The position numbers and the translations under genes are program-made. A stretch of 64,000 nucleotides of DNA. Source: Lethocerus indicus (lineage: Eukaryota; Arthropoda; Insecta; Hemiptera; Belostomatidae). Of the stretch, positions 1 through 12,545 are shown piece after piece. The DNA lies in the NCBI GenBank assembly GCA_019843655.1, contig JACDQD010000001.1, positions 46,150,443-46,214,442 on the forward strand. Direction: 5' to 3'. The notes beneath the pieces were generated by a model. It saw only the letters and a list, made by a program, of their open reading frames with translations, did not search any database and was not told where the DNA came from. Within the stretch, counting starts at the first letter, position 1. The number at the start of each line of letters is the position of its first letter.

Positions 1-1046
1 CTGGCGGTTAGAAAAATTTAAATTTGTAATTAATTTAAAATTTCCCTTCTGGTTTGAAAAATACCCTTACAACCTGAACAGTTAACTTAAATGGTAAATT
101 ATTGCCGTATTTTCTTGAATAAGTTGAATATTTGGTAATATATAAAACTTATCTACTTCAGGAGTCTCTCAAATATTTTGTTTGTAATCCGTTAATTTAG
201 TAAAGAGGTTTTTAATACACCGAACATTCAATAATGTATCATTAAAATCGCAATAGGGAGTAAGTCTACAGTGATTTTGTTCATTTTAACACTTCTATAA
301 ACTTTTTATTAATACTATTTGTTGAGCCTTCACTACAGGAAAATCCTTCTATTCGAACTCCATCCTTCTCAATTTTAGCTCAATTATCGACTAAGAGTCT
401 GAGAAAGATTAGTGTCGCTGTTCCAAATAGAAAATAGAGCTTTAGAAAGCTTGGGAAAATTAATCTCGCGCTTTTAAAGTTGGATCCAGCCTAGGAGTGC
501 AGTAGGGCTGCAGAACATGGTTATTATGTACTGCACACTTCACAGAAAAGAGTTTTTCAGAATGGTTTAAGATTTAGAATGGCATTTCTCTTCTGAAAAG
601 AAAGAAAAGGCGGTATTCCATTAAAGACTCCTGAACATTAGACAAAATTATTAGCTAATGTTTAGGTCTATTAATTGGTCCCAAGAATAGTTCTTTTTGA
701 AGCCATCCCAATACGAATTTTCCTCAATTACAATTTTTTATTAAATATCCATAACTAATTACTTAACAGACTACAGTCAGTGAAGCATATTTCAATAATA
801 ATATAGTTTATTTTATACCACCAAGATTACAGACAATCGGAATCGTGCGATTGTTTTTCCTTTGCCACAGGTCTCGGATACGCGGACGAGTGCTGCTCAA
901 CCTCCAATCTACTCGCTACCGTTTCGTTCGAAAATTCAAATATATACTACGAACCCGGGTTACATCTTCGGAATAGGTACAATTATTAAGCCTTATATTG
1001 AAACAACGAATGTATTAATTGAAATAAACATACTGACGAAGACGAT

Positions 1047-1740
1047 TTTTTTTTAACCTTTTTTATTTTGTACGATCAACATGAATGTTTATAAGTACAA
1101 GTACAAGTTTTTTTCCACATGTATTTCGTGATAAAAGGAACCACCCAAAGATGGCACTTTTCACACAAGAACAATTTTAGTCTAAGGGCTAAGAAGATCT
1201 CTTGGCCAGCGGCGTTTAAGCCGACTCGGGGGGGATAATGGATGGGTAAGAGAGGAAAGGGACTGAACTAGTGGGTTAGGATGAGGAGAAAAGCGGGAGT
1301 GGAACTTCAGGAACCGGGATTTTGCGACTTCGTCGACTGTCGGTATGTTGAGGTCATGGTGGATTGTGTGGTTAGAAACATACCGGGGAGCATTAAGGAT
1401 GGTGCGAAGGACTTTTGACTGAAATCTCTGGATGCGAGTGATGTTGTCGGTGGAACCCCATGGCTCTATACCGTATGTTCATATCGGTTTAAGAATCGCT
1501 TTGTACATTGTCAGTTTGTTACTTAAGGTCAGTTTTGATGTCCGTTTTAGTAATGGCCTCAAGAGTCCAAATTTTCTGTTTAAGTCGATTCTTTTGAGTC
1601 GGGTATGGAGATGACGAAGACGAAGAGTCATGCTACGGAGGCCAAGGATTGTCGCGTAAAAGGACACCTTTGGTACAAGGCAAAATTCTGCTTGATTTCA
1701 AAGCGGCCAATAAAAACCGTATTAGCTAAGTTTCAAAATG
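1047..1740 (-). mobile_element. Jockey-clade LINE, 3' fragment (RT thumb to poly(A))
   Basis: Minus-strand translation gives the C-terminal part of a Jockey-type reverse transcriptase ORF. It has an ILGLR motif with an RLKRIDL segment, then SKLTLSNKLTMYKAILKPI, then TYGIEPWGSTDNITRIQRFQ-type residues in a neighbouring frame, and a tail with ILNAPRYVSNHTIHHDLNI. That order (thumb, ILKPIWTYGI.LWG, IQRFQSK, NAPWYV, DLNIP) is characteristic of Jockey and related clades. The copy is 5' truncated and frameshifted. The 3' end is a T-run at 1048-1057 on the plus strand, i.e. its poly(A) tail. It is paired head to head with a second fragment beginning at 2084. Confidence 0.85.
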
Positions 1741-2083
1741 GAATACCCGGGGTGAGAATTTCAGCGTTTCCGCTGGCGGAAGGAAAATTGTGAGAAAGGT
1801 GTCACGCGCCATTTCACCCGTGTCCCAAGCGCGTTCTCAACAACCGGCACGAAAAACAATATCCCTCCGAAACTCCAGCAGTTTACATCCGACCTGGAGG
1901 CCGCTTTCCCCTCCCTTTTCCCAACATTGAATGCATTATAACTCTCAAAAATTTAATTTTACCCTTTTCAGCTTAGACAAGTCGACGTCCCTTGTATATA
2001 TCCAGCATACAACACAATCACACGTGGGACCCGTTTTCGATTTACGTCTTATGGAATATATGGAAAATAATTAGAAACCACTC

Positions 2084-2520
2084 TCTGCTTTATCCCCATA
2101 CCCGACTCAAAAGAATCGACTTCAACCGTAAGTTTAAATAGATTGACAATAGGACTCTTAAGGACATTACTAAAAAATTGGCCTTAGATAACAAATTCAC
2201 GATATCCCCCCAAACACGGCTAAAACACCACTCACATCGCCTACTTTAACCCTCCTTAATCCACCTTAACCCGCCTTAATTTAATCAATTCGTATTAATC
2301 AATTCTTCTTGTCAAGTTTATGTCGGGGCGTTACATATGAAATTAGCCGGAATATCTAGACGAAACGGTCACAGACGCTGACATTGAGTTCTTCTATAGC
2401 CCGGATGTACTTCAAAAGTCCCCTCACTGGGTGGCTTCTTTATCATGAGATGCAAGCGACAAAATAACATTCAACGATTGTACTTATAAAGATAAAGGTT
2501 GATCGTAGAATAATATAAAA
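2084..2520 (+). mobile_element. Jockey-clade LINE, decayed 3' fragment
   Basis: Plus-strand sequence starts with HTRLKRIDFNRKFK, matching the RT thumb segment of the copy at 1047-1740. It runs through a heavily mutated SKLTL.NK region and ends with 3' sequence also seen at 47.9 kb, including a segment reading CCGGATGTACTTCAAAAG. There are many stops and indels, so it is older than its neighbour. Its 3' boundary is uncertain. Confidence 0.65.
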
Positions 2521-5514
2521 GAAAAGCCTTCAACTCCGAAATCCGCGCTATGATAAGCCTGCTTTTTCCTTACCATAGACTTGTTATTCAGGCCTAGAAT
2601 GTTATTTAAACCTACTAATGTCAGGCAACTACAGTAAAATTTCACAATCGCAATTATAACGATAAACTGATTGTAAATATAAACGAAAAAACACCATTGC
2701 CACTTGAGGTCCGTATTAAATCTTATAGCAATGGACTCGTAGCAATCACACATGTGCTAAATTTTTATAACATTTATTACAATAATTGGTACAACTCAAA
2801 ATTAGATATTCATCTGTAGCTACGGACGATCAGTACTTAACACGAATTGATTCGTTCTATATCGCATATATGTTAATACAGTTTGGCCTAGCCCGGTTAG
2901 AGCTTGCGAAAGCGGAAAACGGGCCGAGATAGAATGAGACAAGAATCGGAGTGTGAAATAAAGTTTTAAACGGAGTCGGTCGGATCGGCCGGCCGAGATA
3001 GGGCCTCCGATATTAGCCCCCGCCGTTATAAGTCATTTGGTCCCTTTGTCAGATATCGGCGGGGTCATTTCCCGCCCGGCCAATTAATATAAACCGTATC
3101 TGGCGTTATATTTTACCGCCGCTCCGCCACAGAAATGTTTAAGGAAAATATCGGCCCCGCCGAGCAACGGCACAATTCCGGGATATGACAAAAATCAGTT
3201 GGCCCGCAGATTACAGCAAGAAAATTATTATAACGAAGTGGTACAAGTTGTGCTCCCCATTCAATTTATATGTAAGTTATGTGAGGTCTGGAAGATGGGT
3301 TTATTCACTGAATAATAACACAGAAATATGCTTCCGAGCACAAGCGTCTACTAATCTAGCCAGAGTGTGTGATTTATTACCTTATCCTTTTACACGTTAT
3401 AATAAAATACGGAGAGGGAGATGGCTAAATGGAGATGTTGGGGGCGTTAATAACCTCTTTGACGGTCCGCCGCGATTACAGAGAAGGTGAATTTCCGCTT
3501 ACGTATCCTGTGCTATATCCGGAAAGGGTTCCTTTTGTCCTTTGGCATCTGGAGATAGAGAGAGAGAGGGAGAGATTATATTAGAAATTTGAATTTCTTA
3601 ATATAACTAACTTCATTCATTTACAAACCGGCCTCCTTATTTCCCGATTTAACAATACAGTTAAATTTTATATTATTGTTTCTTATTAATTGATCCTCTT
3701 TCATTCTTCCTATCTTCCGATTCGGTCTAATAATCGATTGGTTTTGGCTCTTCGCCATCAGTGAGTAGCGGGTGGATTGATGGGTCCACTTAGGACCGGT
3801 CGGCGGGCCGCCAGATTAATTCTGAATTATCGCGGTCCACCGTCTCAATTCGGTACCGGCCTAAGCTGATTCCTGTAGCGCGATGGCCTTCTAAATTGGC
3901 GGCCGGTCGGACCGCAAATCCGGCACAGGCGAGCGGGGATGATTTCATTTCAAGACCACCAGCCGCCTCTCCGCCAGTACGACCTCCGACTAGGCCGGAA
4001 AATCGAAGAGCGCGTCGCTAATGGGCAATTCTACAAATAAATGGCGGCGGGAGCATCGTCGGTGCCCGCGATTAAAACACGTGGATTAATTTGTCCAGCG
4101 GAAGTCAAACGAAACACCCGTTCAATCCGCTTAGGATTTAACTTTTATCAAAGCTGCTTTGTTTATTCGGGACCCTGCTTTTTTTTACCTCCTCCCCACC
4201 ACCACTCACTCCCTTATACAATAGACGGGTTGTCCCGTTTTACACCGTCGGCACATTTTTAATTGGATTTAATGTACCGGTCGATGGCCGAAGTTGAGGG
4301 CCGACTCGGCGTTGTTGAACCCGTGGGTTTAACGCTTTAATACATTTTGTTTATATTAATGATCGAAGGTTTCCGCCACCGTAACTTATCACTAACTTCC
4401 GGTAGGACCGAGTAATACCGTGGGAAGAACATCCGTTGGGACATTTCTGACCTACTCGGGGATCGAACCGACATATAATCGAAGTGGGAAACTTACAATA
4501 TTCGGATGTCTAATTTGGCAAATTTGATTCGTTTGTATCCGACAATAGACTGTATTTATAGGTAATATTTTTTGCTCGATTGTTTCGACCAAAAAATATT
4601 GTCGCGACACTATTACCGCGACGGCGCGATTAAATACCCTTTTCATTACCGATTTAGTTAGTTACATAAAATTCGAAAAGGCTTGACGCCGGACGATCGA
4701 GTGCCCCCAACGAACGGTTACGGTCGCGGTTATAAATTCCGATTTTTAACCGACACGTTATCCGAGCACGATGACCGGTTAACACTTTCGGGTTAACCCC
4801 TTTAACGCGGGGCCGGGGAAAAAAATCGAACCCGTCCGCGAGGAAATTTATTTATAGGCATAATGCCCGTATGAAAAGGATGAAAAAGAAGCCGAGGTGT
4901 TGAGCGATGGGCAAGGAATTCGACCGGAAAAGCTTCAGACAAATCGCGAAGGCCGCGGACGCCATGAATAATGAATAATCCTTTACTACCCCCCGCCCCC
5001 ACCCCACCTAATATATTCGGACGCCCCGAAGACACCCCCACGGAATTGAAGAAAAATCCCCTGTTGATAGAGTGCCGGCGATTTGTAAACATCCGGGAAA
5101 ACTCGATTTTGACGTGTCAATTTTATTGTCCGAACGGAAGGACAACTATAGACAATTGAATCCGATACCAGTGACATGAAAAGTCGGTTCTGAAAACTAA
5201 CGCGCTAGTGTAACCCTCCAAAAGAAAAGCCGCATATAAAGACTAGTTATCGAGGAGTTAACTTCCTGATTAAAAAAAATTATATGCATATCTATGATAA
5301 TGAGATCCTTAACCGTTTAGGTTTTTGTTTAAAGACAATATTAAATTACTGTAATTTATTTATTTTTTACTAATTATATCTGTCTTCGTGCTCTTTTTAC
5401 CTTAATTTTTAAAATTGGTTTGTCGTTTTCTTTACCGAATTCATGATTTTCGCACGATCACCTTAGATCACTTACACGACTAAAACTGCGAACGTAATTT
5501 CGTATAGTAATTAA

Positions 5515-5566
<52 letters not shown>

Positions 5567-8500
5567 ATTATAAATCAGGAATATCACTTAAACGATCGAG
5601 CCGAGGACATTAGGAGAAAAAATGGATCTCCATTTATAAGAGATTTTATTCGTATCAAGCCTAAGCTCATCTTTCATCCCCCGAGAAAAGCTCCCCCACC
5701 ACCCCCCGACTGCCAATCAATTATAAAGTGCCGTCGCTCCCAGTACTTAAACTGAAACTTCGCTCCTCCTTTACTTGTTATCAAAATAAATGGAATTGTT
5801 ATTAATTAAGTTACCTCCGAGTTAATTAGTTTCTCCGGTGATGAAAGCGTTTAATTGGAATATTTTAATACGGGCTCAATGTGTAATCTGGGCCGAGTTG
5901 GCTATGGAAAACCTATGGTATAGGATTTTAAATCCCTCTCAACGCTCGTATACTACATTAAATTTACATTAAAATAATACAAAATCGAATTTAATATTAC
6001 TGCTTTTTAGCGTATCAATTTAATCAGGAAAGTAAACTCAAGAGCCTACCGACTACTGTAGTGAACTGAGTTAGTGGAGAGGATAGTTATCGGTTCCAGC
6101 TACATTATCAAAAAATTATAGTATTAAATATTAATGGTATGCGGGAGTATAATAAAGTTGAAATTTGTAACCCAACAATGATTTCCAGCAATGTCCTTGT
6201 ACCTAAATTTCTTTCATCGTTTAGCGACTTCTCGCCACTATCTACACCGAGGGGAAGGTAAACCGATCTCGGAACTTCCCATTTCCTCAAACAATACCGG
6301 GACCTAATCGGTCGGCTAGATGTTTTTTTTGAATATGGCGCCTCCCATATTGGGTCGGACAGGGAAAAAATGAAAAAAGAAAATAAAGGGAGAGCGTAAA
6401 GGAAAAAAGCAAAGAAGCAAGAAGGAGTCGGTACAGAAAATTCCTTCAAAGGTTGTGTTTTGAAGCCCCCACAAAGAATCCCTTCCTTTTCACTGGGAGT
6501 GGGGGTTGGCGGGTGCACAAACGCTGGGGCGCCAGCGAAAAAGCGGAATTTGAACTTCAAACGCCGGTAGAAAATTGCGCGTGACTAATGCATGACTCGG
6601 CGCTGCCCAGGCCCGGGATTGTGGATTGGCCCCGTTTTCCACCGAACACTGGTTTCGGAGGGTTTCACCGCATCCAGTAGATGACAGATGTTTTTACCGC
6701 GCATCCATTTCTCCTATTCGACCGTGTTTCCACGTCGAACCGGGTTTACTTTTAATAAACACCGGACGCTCTCTAAATATTCATGTGCGGCTCCGAATTT
6801 TTAACGTTTTAAATAGAACGCGGGTCAACAATCGATCGGGAATGGCCCTTGTAATTGAGAAAACTTAGTATAATTTCACGTAACTAAAGCGTCGGAAGAA
6901 TTTCAGTCCGTCTTGGAAGGTATCATTTGAGCCTTTCCTTTTAATTGTCGACTCGAAACTTTTGCAGGTGGGAAAGATTAGGTCTCGCATGCCTGTAAGA
7001 GGAGTTTCATTTCTTCTTACCAATTTAACCGCGTCGAGTTTATTCTCTCTTCCCATTACATGTATAATTCGGTTGTTCTCCCACTTATCTCCGAGGTCCC
7101 CCCGACGATTAAATTGAATAGTGAGGATGATTAAGACCCATCTTCGATTAAATTTACTGCAAATATTTGAACTTCGATCGAGAATTCAACGGCCTCCGCT
7201 CGTATAAATTAAGAAACGATTACTGCGAGAAACAATTACTGGTTGTCCGGCCAGCTACGGCTTGTATCCGTATCAGCAGCCTGCGACTATCGTCACTATG
7301 TTAAACATACTGTCGGGACTCGACAGATATCCATTTTGTAAGTTGGGCTCGTACCGAGATCGCCTCCGCGTCTAGTCAAACACTAAAAATCAAAGAAAAC
7401 ATTTTCAAACTTAGGCACCGAACAGTGCCGAGCGAAATAACTATCAAATTTCGACGAAACAAAGGAACAAAATAAAAGTTATATTTAATCGCGATAGTCC
7501 GTCATGCACACGGTTGTTCGCCCGTATCAATGCCGTACCATCCGAGGAGACGTTGAGGCGTAACCCCGTCCCGGGGGTGGGATCGGGGCGAATTTAAAAG
7601 CCCGAAAAAATAAAAAGAAGAACTTTCGTGGCGACGACTTAAAGGGGTGCGGGCTTCGTGAATAAAAACATTTTTTGGAAAATGGTCGGGGGAGGGGTCC
7701 TACTGAAACGGGAAGCGTGTAGGTCCGGGATTAGGGAGGAAACACTGGCAGAGCGCCTCCACCGAGGTTTCTTCCCGCGAGATATCTCCAACCTCCGGAC
7801 AACGGCGACGCGATACATATTTCCGGATATAAGTCCGCAGCTCTCGACATATATATTTGGGATATTTTTTTTGTCGGCATCCTTTCGAGCCCCAGGACGA
7901 AATTTATAAAGGATGTATACGGCCCAAAGATATTCCTTACAGATTACGGTCGTAAATGCGCATCCGGACTGCATTGAACTATAATACTGACAATTACGTT
8001 CGGATACATATATCTGTGGAACAAAATCGATGGCCGAAATTGATTGCAATCCATATGACAATAGTTACGTTTCGCTAGCAAATTTAATTTTACTCTTATT
8101 CTTAATATTATATATAAGGCTTAGAACGACGATAATGCTCAGGCGGAATTTCACGGTTTGTTAAACTCAAATGCCGTTGTCCATGGGGACAACTCCGTGG
8201 GGAGAGGAACCCAGTTTTATTGGTTTAATTTACCCCCCAACCGCTATCATCCCCTCCCGGCACCCAGAGAAAATTTATTTATAGATTAAATGAACTCAGC
8301 TACCCCGTCCCCAAACCGTTGGAAGGCGAGCGAGCTTAGTGTCTTTTCCAGGTGTCTTGGAAAGTCCCGAAAATTGTTTCCGGCCCCGGTATTAGTAGTA
8401 TCTTTTTGTTTTCCGACCTTTCTTTTTTTTCTTTTAAATTCTAACTTAACGCCAAATATGCGAGTACTGATAGCAACGATGATGATGATGGCGATTAGGT

Positions 8501-9779
8501 TCCGAACCCCCGAGGTCCGCCGAAAATGCCTTTAATTAAGGTAAGCGTTCAAACACGTTCTAAAATTCTTCTCCGGTATAACAGTCTCATACAAGTATAT
8601 CGATCGATTTTTTCATTACACTGTATTCCAAACAATGTGCGATTGATTTGATAGATTCCTGTTTCAGCGGCAAACTCCTACTTTATAATTAATTGAAATA
8701 ACGCGAGAATAGAAATGCAGTCAGCGGCTATGGGGTCTTCCCGATTTAAAATCGCTTGGAAACAGCGGTTCTAATTGTTTCCCCATTGATGGGGTAAGTG
8801 CTAATTGGAAGTGATTGTGGTATTTGTAGTACAAAAAAGAAGTTAATTATTCGCCGGGAGCACTGCCGAGTAATTTACTTAGCACTGACAAATCTCTTGT
8901 GACGCGGACTTCTCGTCCCAGAAGGGGGGTAATCCACACAGCCATTAATTATTGCTAGTGCTGATCACATGACTGGTGTTGCGCAACAGGATATAAAGTG
9001 AAATTAATCTCTTCGGGATAAACGAATTATTCGCTGAAATAACGTTGAATAATAGAACTCTTACGCAACATTTATTTGCGCATTCCTTGTTTTGAGTTTT
9101 GTTGGAGCCAAAAGGAATAAAACAAAAAACCTTAAGTTCGACCCGCTCCGTGTCTTTTCACCGAAGTCCGTAGAATTAATTCGGCTAAGCTTTTTGCCAC
9201 TATAGACTAAAAATAGGCCGAACTCGGTATTATCGACGGGCATAATTCGGTTTCCTTGGCAGTGCCCGGTCGACTGTTAATGATGGAGATGGATGGATTA
9301 AGTGTGGGGAGGTTGTCGTGGTGGTGAGGGTGGGGGAATTTTCGGACTCCGAACTTGGTCCTCCTTCCTGAATATATCTGTTGATCGATGGGGCGAATTT
9401 CTGCCCCATTCGCTTTATTCCCGAATTCGGTCGGGGTCTAATCGCGGCCCGACTTGACTTTTAAAATCTCGCTTTTCCGTTAAAAATAATTTTTTTTTTA
9501 AATGAAAAGTTTCGAGGGTAGAATATGAATTTGAACTTACAAGGCTTGCAGAGTGTTTTAAAACATCCCCTCTTTTACGACCCGAAGCGTTTCTCATTTA
9601 TTTATTGGGAAAAGTACATTTGTATTTACATATATCTCTAGTAATACCTATGCCCAATCGTGGCATTGTACTCTTCAATATGATTTTTACTTTGTTCGCA
9701 TTGGCGATTGACTTACAATTTATGGATCTTTCTGCATTTCTTATCTTTTGCGGTTATTCGGCCATAGTAAAAGTGAATG
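2521..9779. other. Unassigned intergenic DNA
   Basis: Mixed CpG-rich and AT-rich sequence. A 150-codon frame at 6108-6560 (-) and a 140-codon frame at 7639-8061 (-) have no motif and low-complexity composition. A B-box-like TCGGTTCGATCCCC on the minus strand lies at 4458-4471. Apart from the (TA)n at 5518, I see nothing supportable. Confidence 0.5.
5518..5561 (+). repeat. (TA)n microsatellite
   Basis: About 22 perfect TA units. Confidence 0.95.
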
Positions 9780-9942
9780 TGCGGGCGGGATTGTTCAGCG
9801 GCAGCTACCATTCCTGGGTACAACAGAAAATTACTCAGGGAACGGAGGTGGTGAGCAGTCGGGCAGAGGTCAATGCCCACAGTGTGATTTATGAGAGTGT
9901 AGGCTTTCTGTTACTAACCACCTGAGCTACGCCAAGGAGGAA
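9780..9942 (-). mobile_element. SINE-like sequence with tRNA-like A box
   Basis: The minus strand starts CCTTGGCGTAGCTCAGGTGG followed by TTAGTAACAG, a strong tRNA A box (TAGCTCAGGTGGTTAG). No good B box follows: the expected place, about 55 bases on, reads GGGCATTGACCTC. The body is unlike a mature tRNA. The most likely origin is a decayed tRNA-derived SINE. Confidence 0.4.
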
Positions 9943-11321
9943 AATGGGTTTTGCAAATAGGATCTCCGAGACGCGCTCAAATGCGCTCGTTGTCTTCTTG
10001 CCAACGTCGGTAGGATGCCGTCCGGCAGGAAATATCGGGTACAATTTAATCAGGATGGCCCTAAATATGAAAACTTGTGGGGCCTACAAGGGTTTATGTT
10101 TACATTGTTGACCTGCGATATATCAATTAAGAAGCTTCCAAGTAGATTAATATTTCGCGTATTGGATTAATACCTATTTTTGCGATGTTCTCCAAAAACG
10201 AGGTAAAAACGAGCTAATCTCTATAGGAGTTTCCGTTTTGGTTTTTCGATTCCCCAATAGGTTCAAGAAACCCCCGTGCCCACAATGTGGTGAAAATGCG
10301 TTTTAAATGTTAAATGCTCAACCATCACCATAATCCACTAGTCCAAACCCTACTATCTCCCGACATCCCAAACGTTCCCTACAGACGCCTGAAAAGGAAG
10401 TGGCCACGCGACCTAAATGTTTAAACCGGCCCCGTTTTGTACCTCGCTATTTTATCGGGAGGTATAAGCAAATAGCAATATGTTGCTGCGCGTTGTGACC
10501 TTGTCTGGTCGGTGCCCCTTTCCATTTTCGACTCGAGGGGAGACCCTTCACCTCTTATTGGTCCGCCCTCTTTAAATCCTAAGCCGCAATTTATAGATAG
10601 GTCCTCTTACAATTCCAGACGCGGGGATAAGACGACAGCTGTTTTAGGATAAAATATAACAATCTTTTTAAGCGCGAGAGGACAACACTTGTGCCAGGAA
10701 TACTTTGCGTTCTTGTTTTATTGTACTGCGCGTACCTAAACTAGTGATTACCACCTGAAGTGCAGCTAAAACGCCACCGTTCTTGAGACAACGAGATTGA
10801 TTAGGGATAACTAGAGGGATAGAGGGATGGTTCGTGTCAAGAATGTATTTCTACGCCAAGATATCAGGACAGAATGTACACTCACCGTACGTATAAAAGC
10901 CCAAATAGCCGAGTCCAAATGTGAGGCGAATAAATTAACCGATAATTTTCGGCTCTTCGTGGGCCGATGATTATGGGGGTAGTGCCAAAGGAGCGAATAC
11001 AGTAATCAATCCGACAGGGATTTCGGCCATTTCCGAAACTGTATCCATTGAGAGGCGATTGATTTTCGGCATCCTCAAGACAAAAGAGCCCAGTCGGTCG
11101 GACAACCGGCGACTAATGACCTCGGCTTTTTTCCCGGCCCTTTTATCCCGGACTCCACGAATCACTTTAACTGCGGGCGATTCCCCGTTTCGGTCGCTAC
11201 CAAGGTACATCACTCTTAACCGGAAAATGTCTGAAAGCCGAATACCGGGCTAAGTGTATTTAGATCGCGTTCGCTTTAAATTACACGCACTCTATTAGAT
11301 TTATTTAATAGCTCGTATTTA

Positions 11322-11323
<2 letters not shown>

Positions 11324-11374
<51 letters not shown>
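11324..11374 (+). repeat. (TA)n microsatellite
   Basis: About 25 perfect TA units. Confidence 0.95.
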
Positions 11375-11376
<2 letters not shown>

Positions 11377-12420
11377 TTTACTATGTGAATTATTAATGTT
11401 AACGAAGTAGCATCTGCAAAGTTAACTGAAAACTACTTGTTTTCATTGAAATATAATATACTGATACGAAATACAATATAATACATCAAAAAATGTATAG
11501 TATAGAATGCGTCAAAAATTGACACTGGAAGGAGCATGAATATGAAACTGGAATACGAACGGGTTTCAGCTTTCGGCGCAGTACTTCAGTGCGGGACGGT
11601 ACTTGAGAAGAGCCGTGTATAAACACGAATGCGTTTGTTTGACTCTGAGCCAGAGGCGACGCTAATTTATGGCCCGAGTGTACGCCGTAAAGAACCGGCG
11701 AGCGTCACCCGGACGGGCCAACCTCGGCTACATAACCGCGAACGTATGAAGAAACTGACAGGCCGCTTTACTATTTTAAAGCCTTTATCCACTTTGATAT
11801 GTCTCTCGGAGGCACTGGCGCACGTGTCCCGCCACCCATTAACCGCACCCTACGCAAGGATTTTGGGTCTTCTACAACGTAAATAATAAATAACGTAAAT
11901 AATAAATAATAAAAAAAAACGGTTGAAATAAGAAAATATGGATGTCTTCGATTCTTTTGTAGGGTATCAAGTAGTTTCACGTCGCCGTAGCGCTTGTTTA
12001 GGACATTTATGAGATCACGATCACTAAGAGTTTGGGAAAATCATCCTGCGAGCGTAGCCCACTTCCGACCGACTCATTAAAACGAACGGTTTAATGGTTT
12101 TTTAAATTGTCCATTTCGGACGCGCTTTTTTTCTGGCCTATCCGAAAATCAGCTTCGGAAGACGGGCATATCACCAGACGATGTTGTCACCATGTCGGTG
12201 TGTTACTGGCGTTTATTCGGGAAAGCGCTTGTGATTATAGGCGCGAAATAACAGTATTACAGTAAGGAATCGTTTTGATGAATACATTTTCCCAAACAAT
12301 GGTCGGCGGCCATTATGTATTATTAGGTACTAAGAAAATAACTAATAAATTAAATCGACGCTTACCAAATTCCCGTCCGCACCTTTCAGAAAGTATTAGA
12401 ATAATTGCCCTAGAAAACAA

Positions 12421-12545
12421 AATGTAACAAGTCTAAACATCTAAGGAAGAAAATAATAGATTCGCTAGTGTTATTTCTTCAAAGGTACTTTGATCGTTTT
12501 ACTAGGAATCTAACTCATTGTTCTGTACTCAGAAGAGCACAGTCT
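12421..12545 (+). repeat. Dispersed repeat R1, copy 1
   Basis: About 125 bp is closely matched in reverse complement at 40455-40592, including CATCTAAGGAAGAAAA, TTATTTCTTCAAAGGTACTT and CGTTTTACTAGGAATCTAAC. The same peptide-like frames appear in both only because the DNA is shared. No motif identifies the family. Confidence 0.75.

Noticed and set aside
6108..6560. 150-codon minus-strand frame
   Set aside because: No domain, low-complexity Phe/Ser/Pro composition, no splice sites or conserved motif, surrounded by non-coding-like DNA.
9780..9942. Functional tRNA gene
   Set aside because: Only the A box is good; no B box and no cloverleaf, so a SINE relic is more likely.
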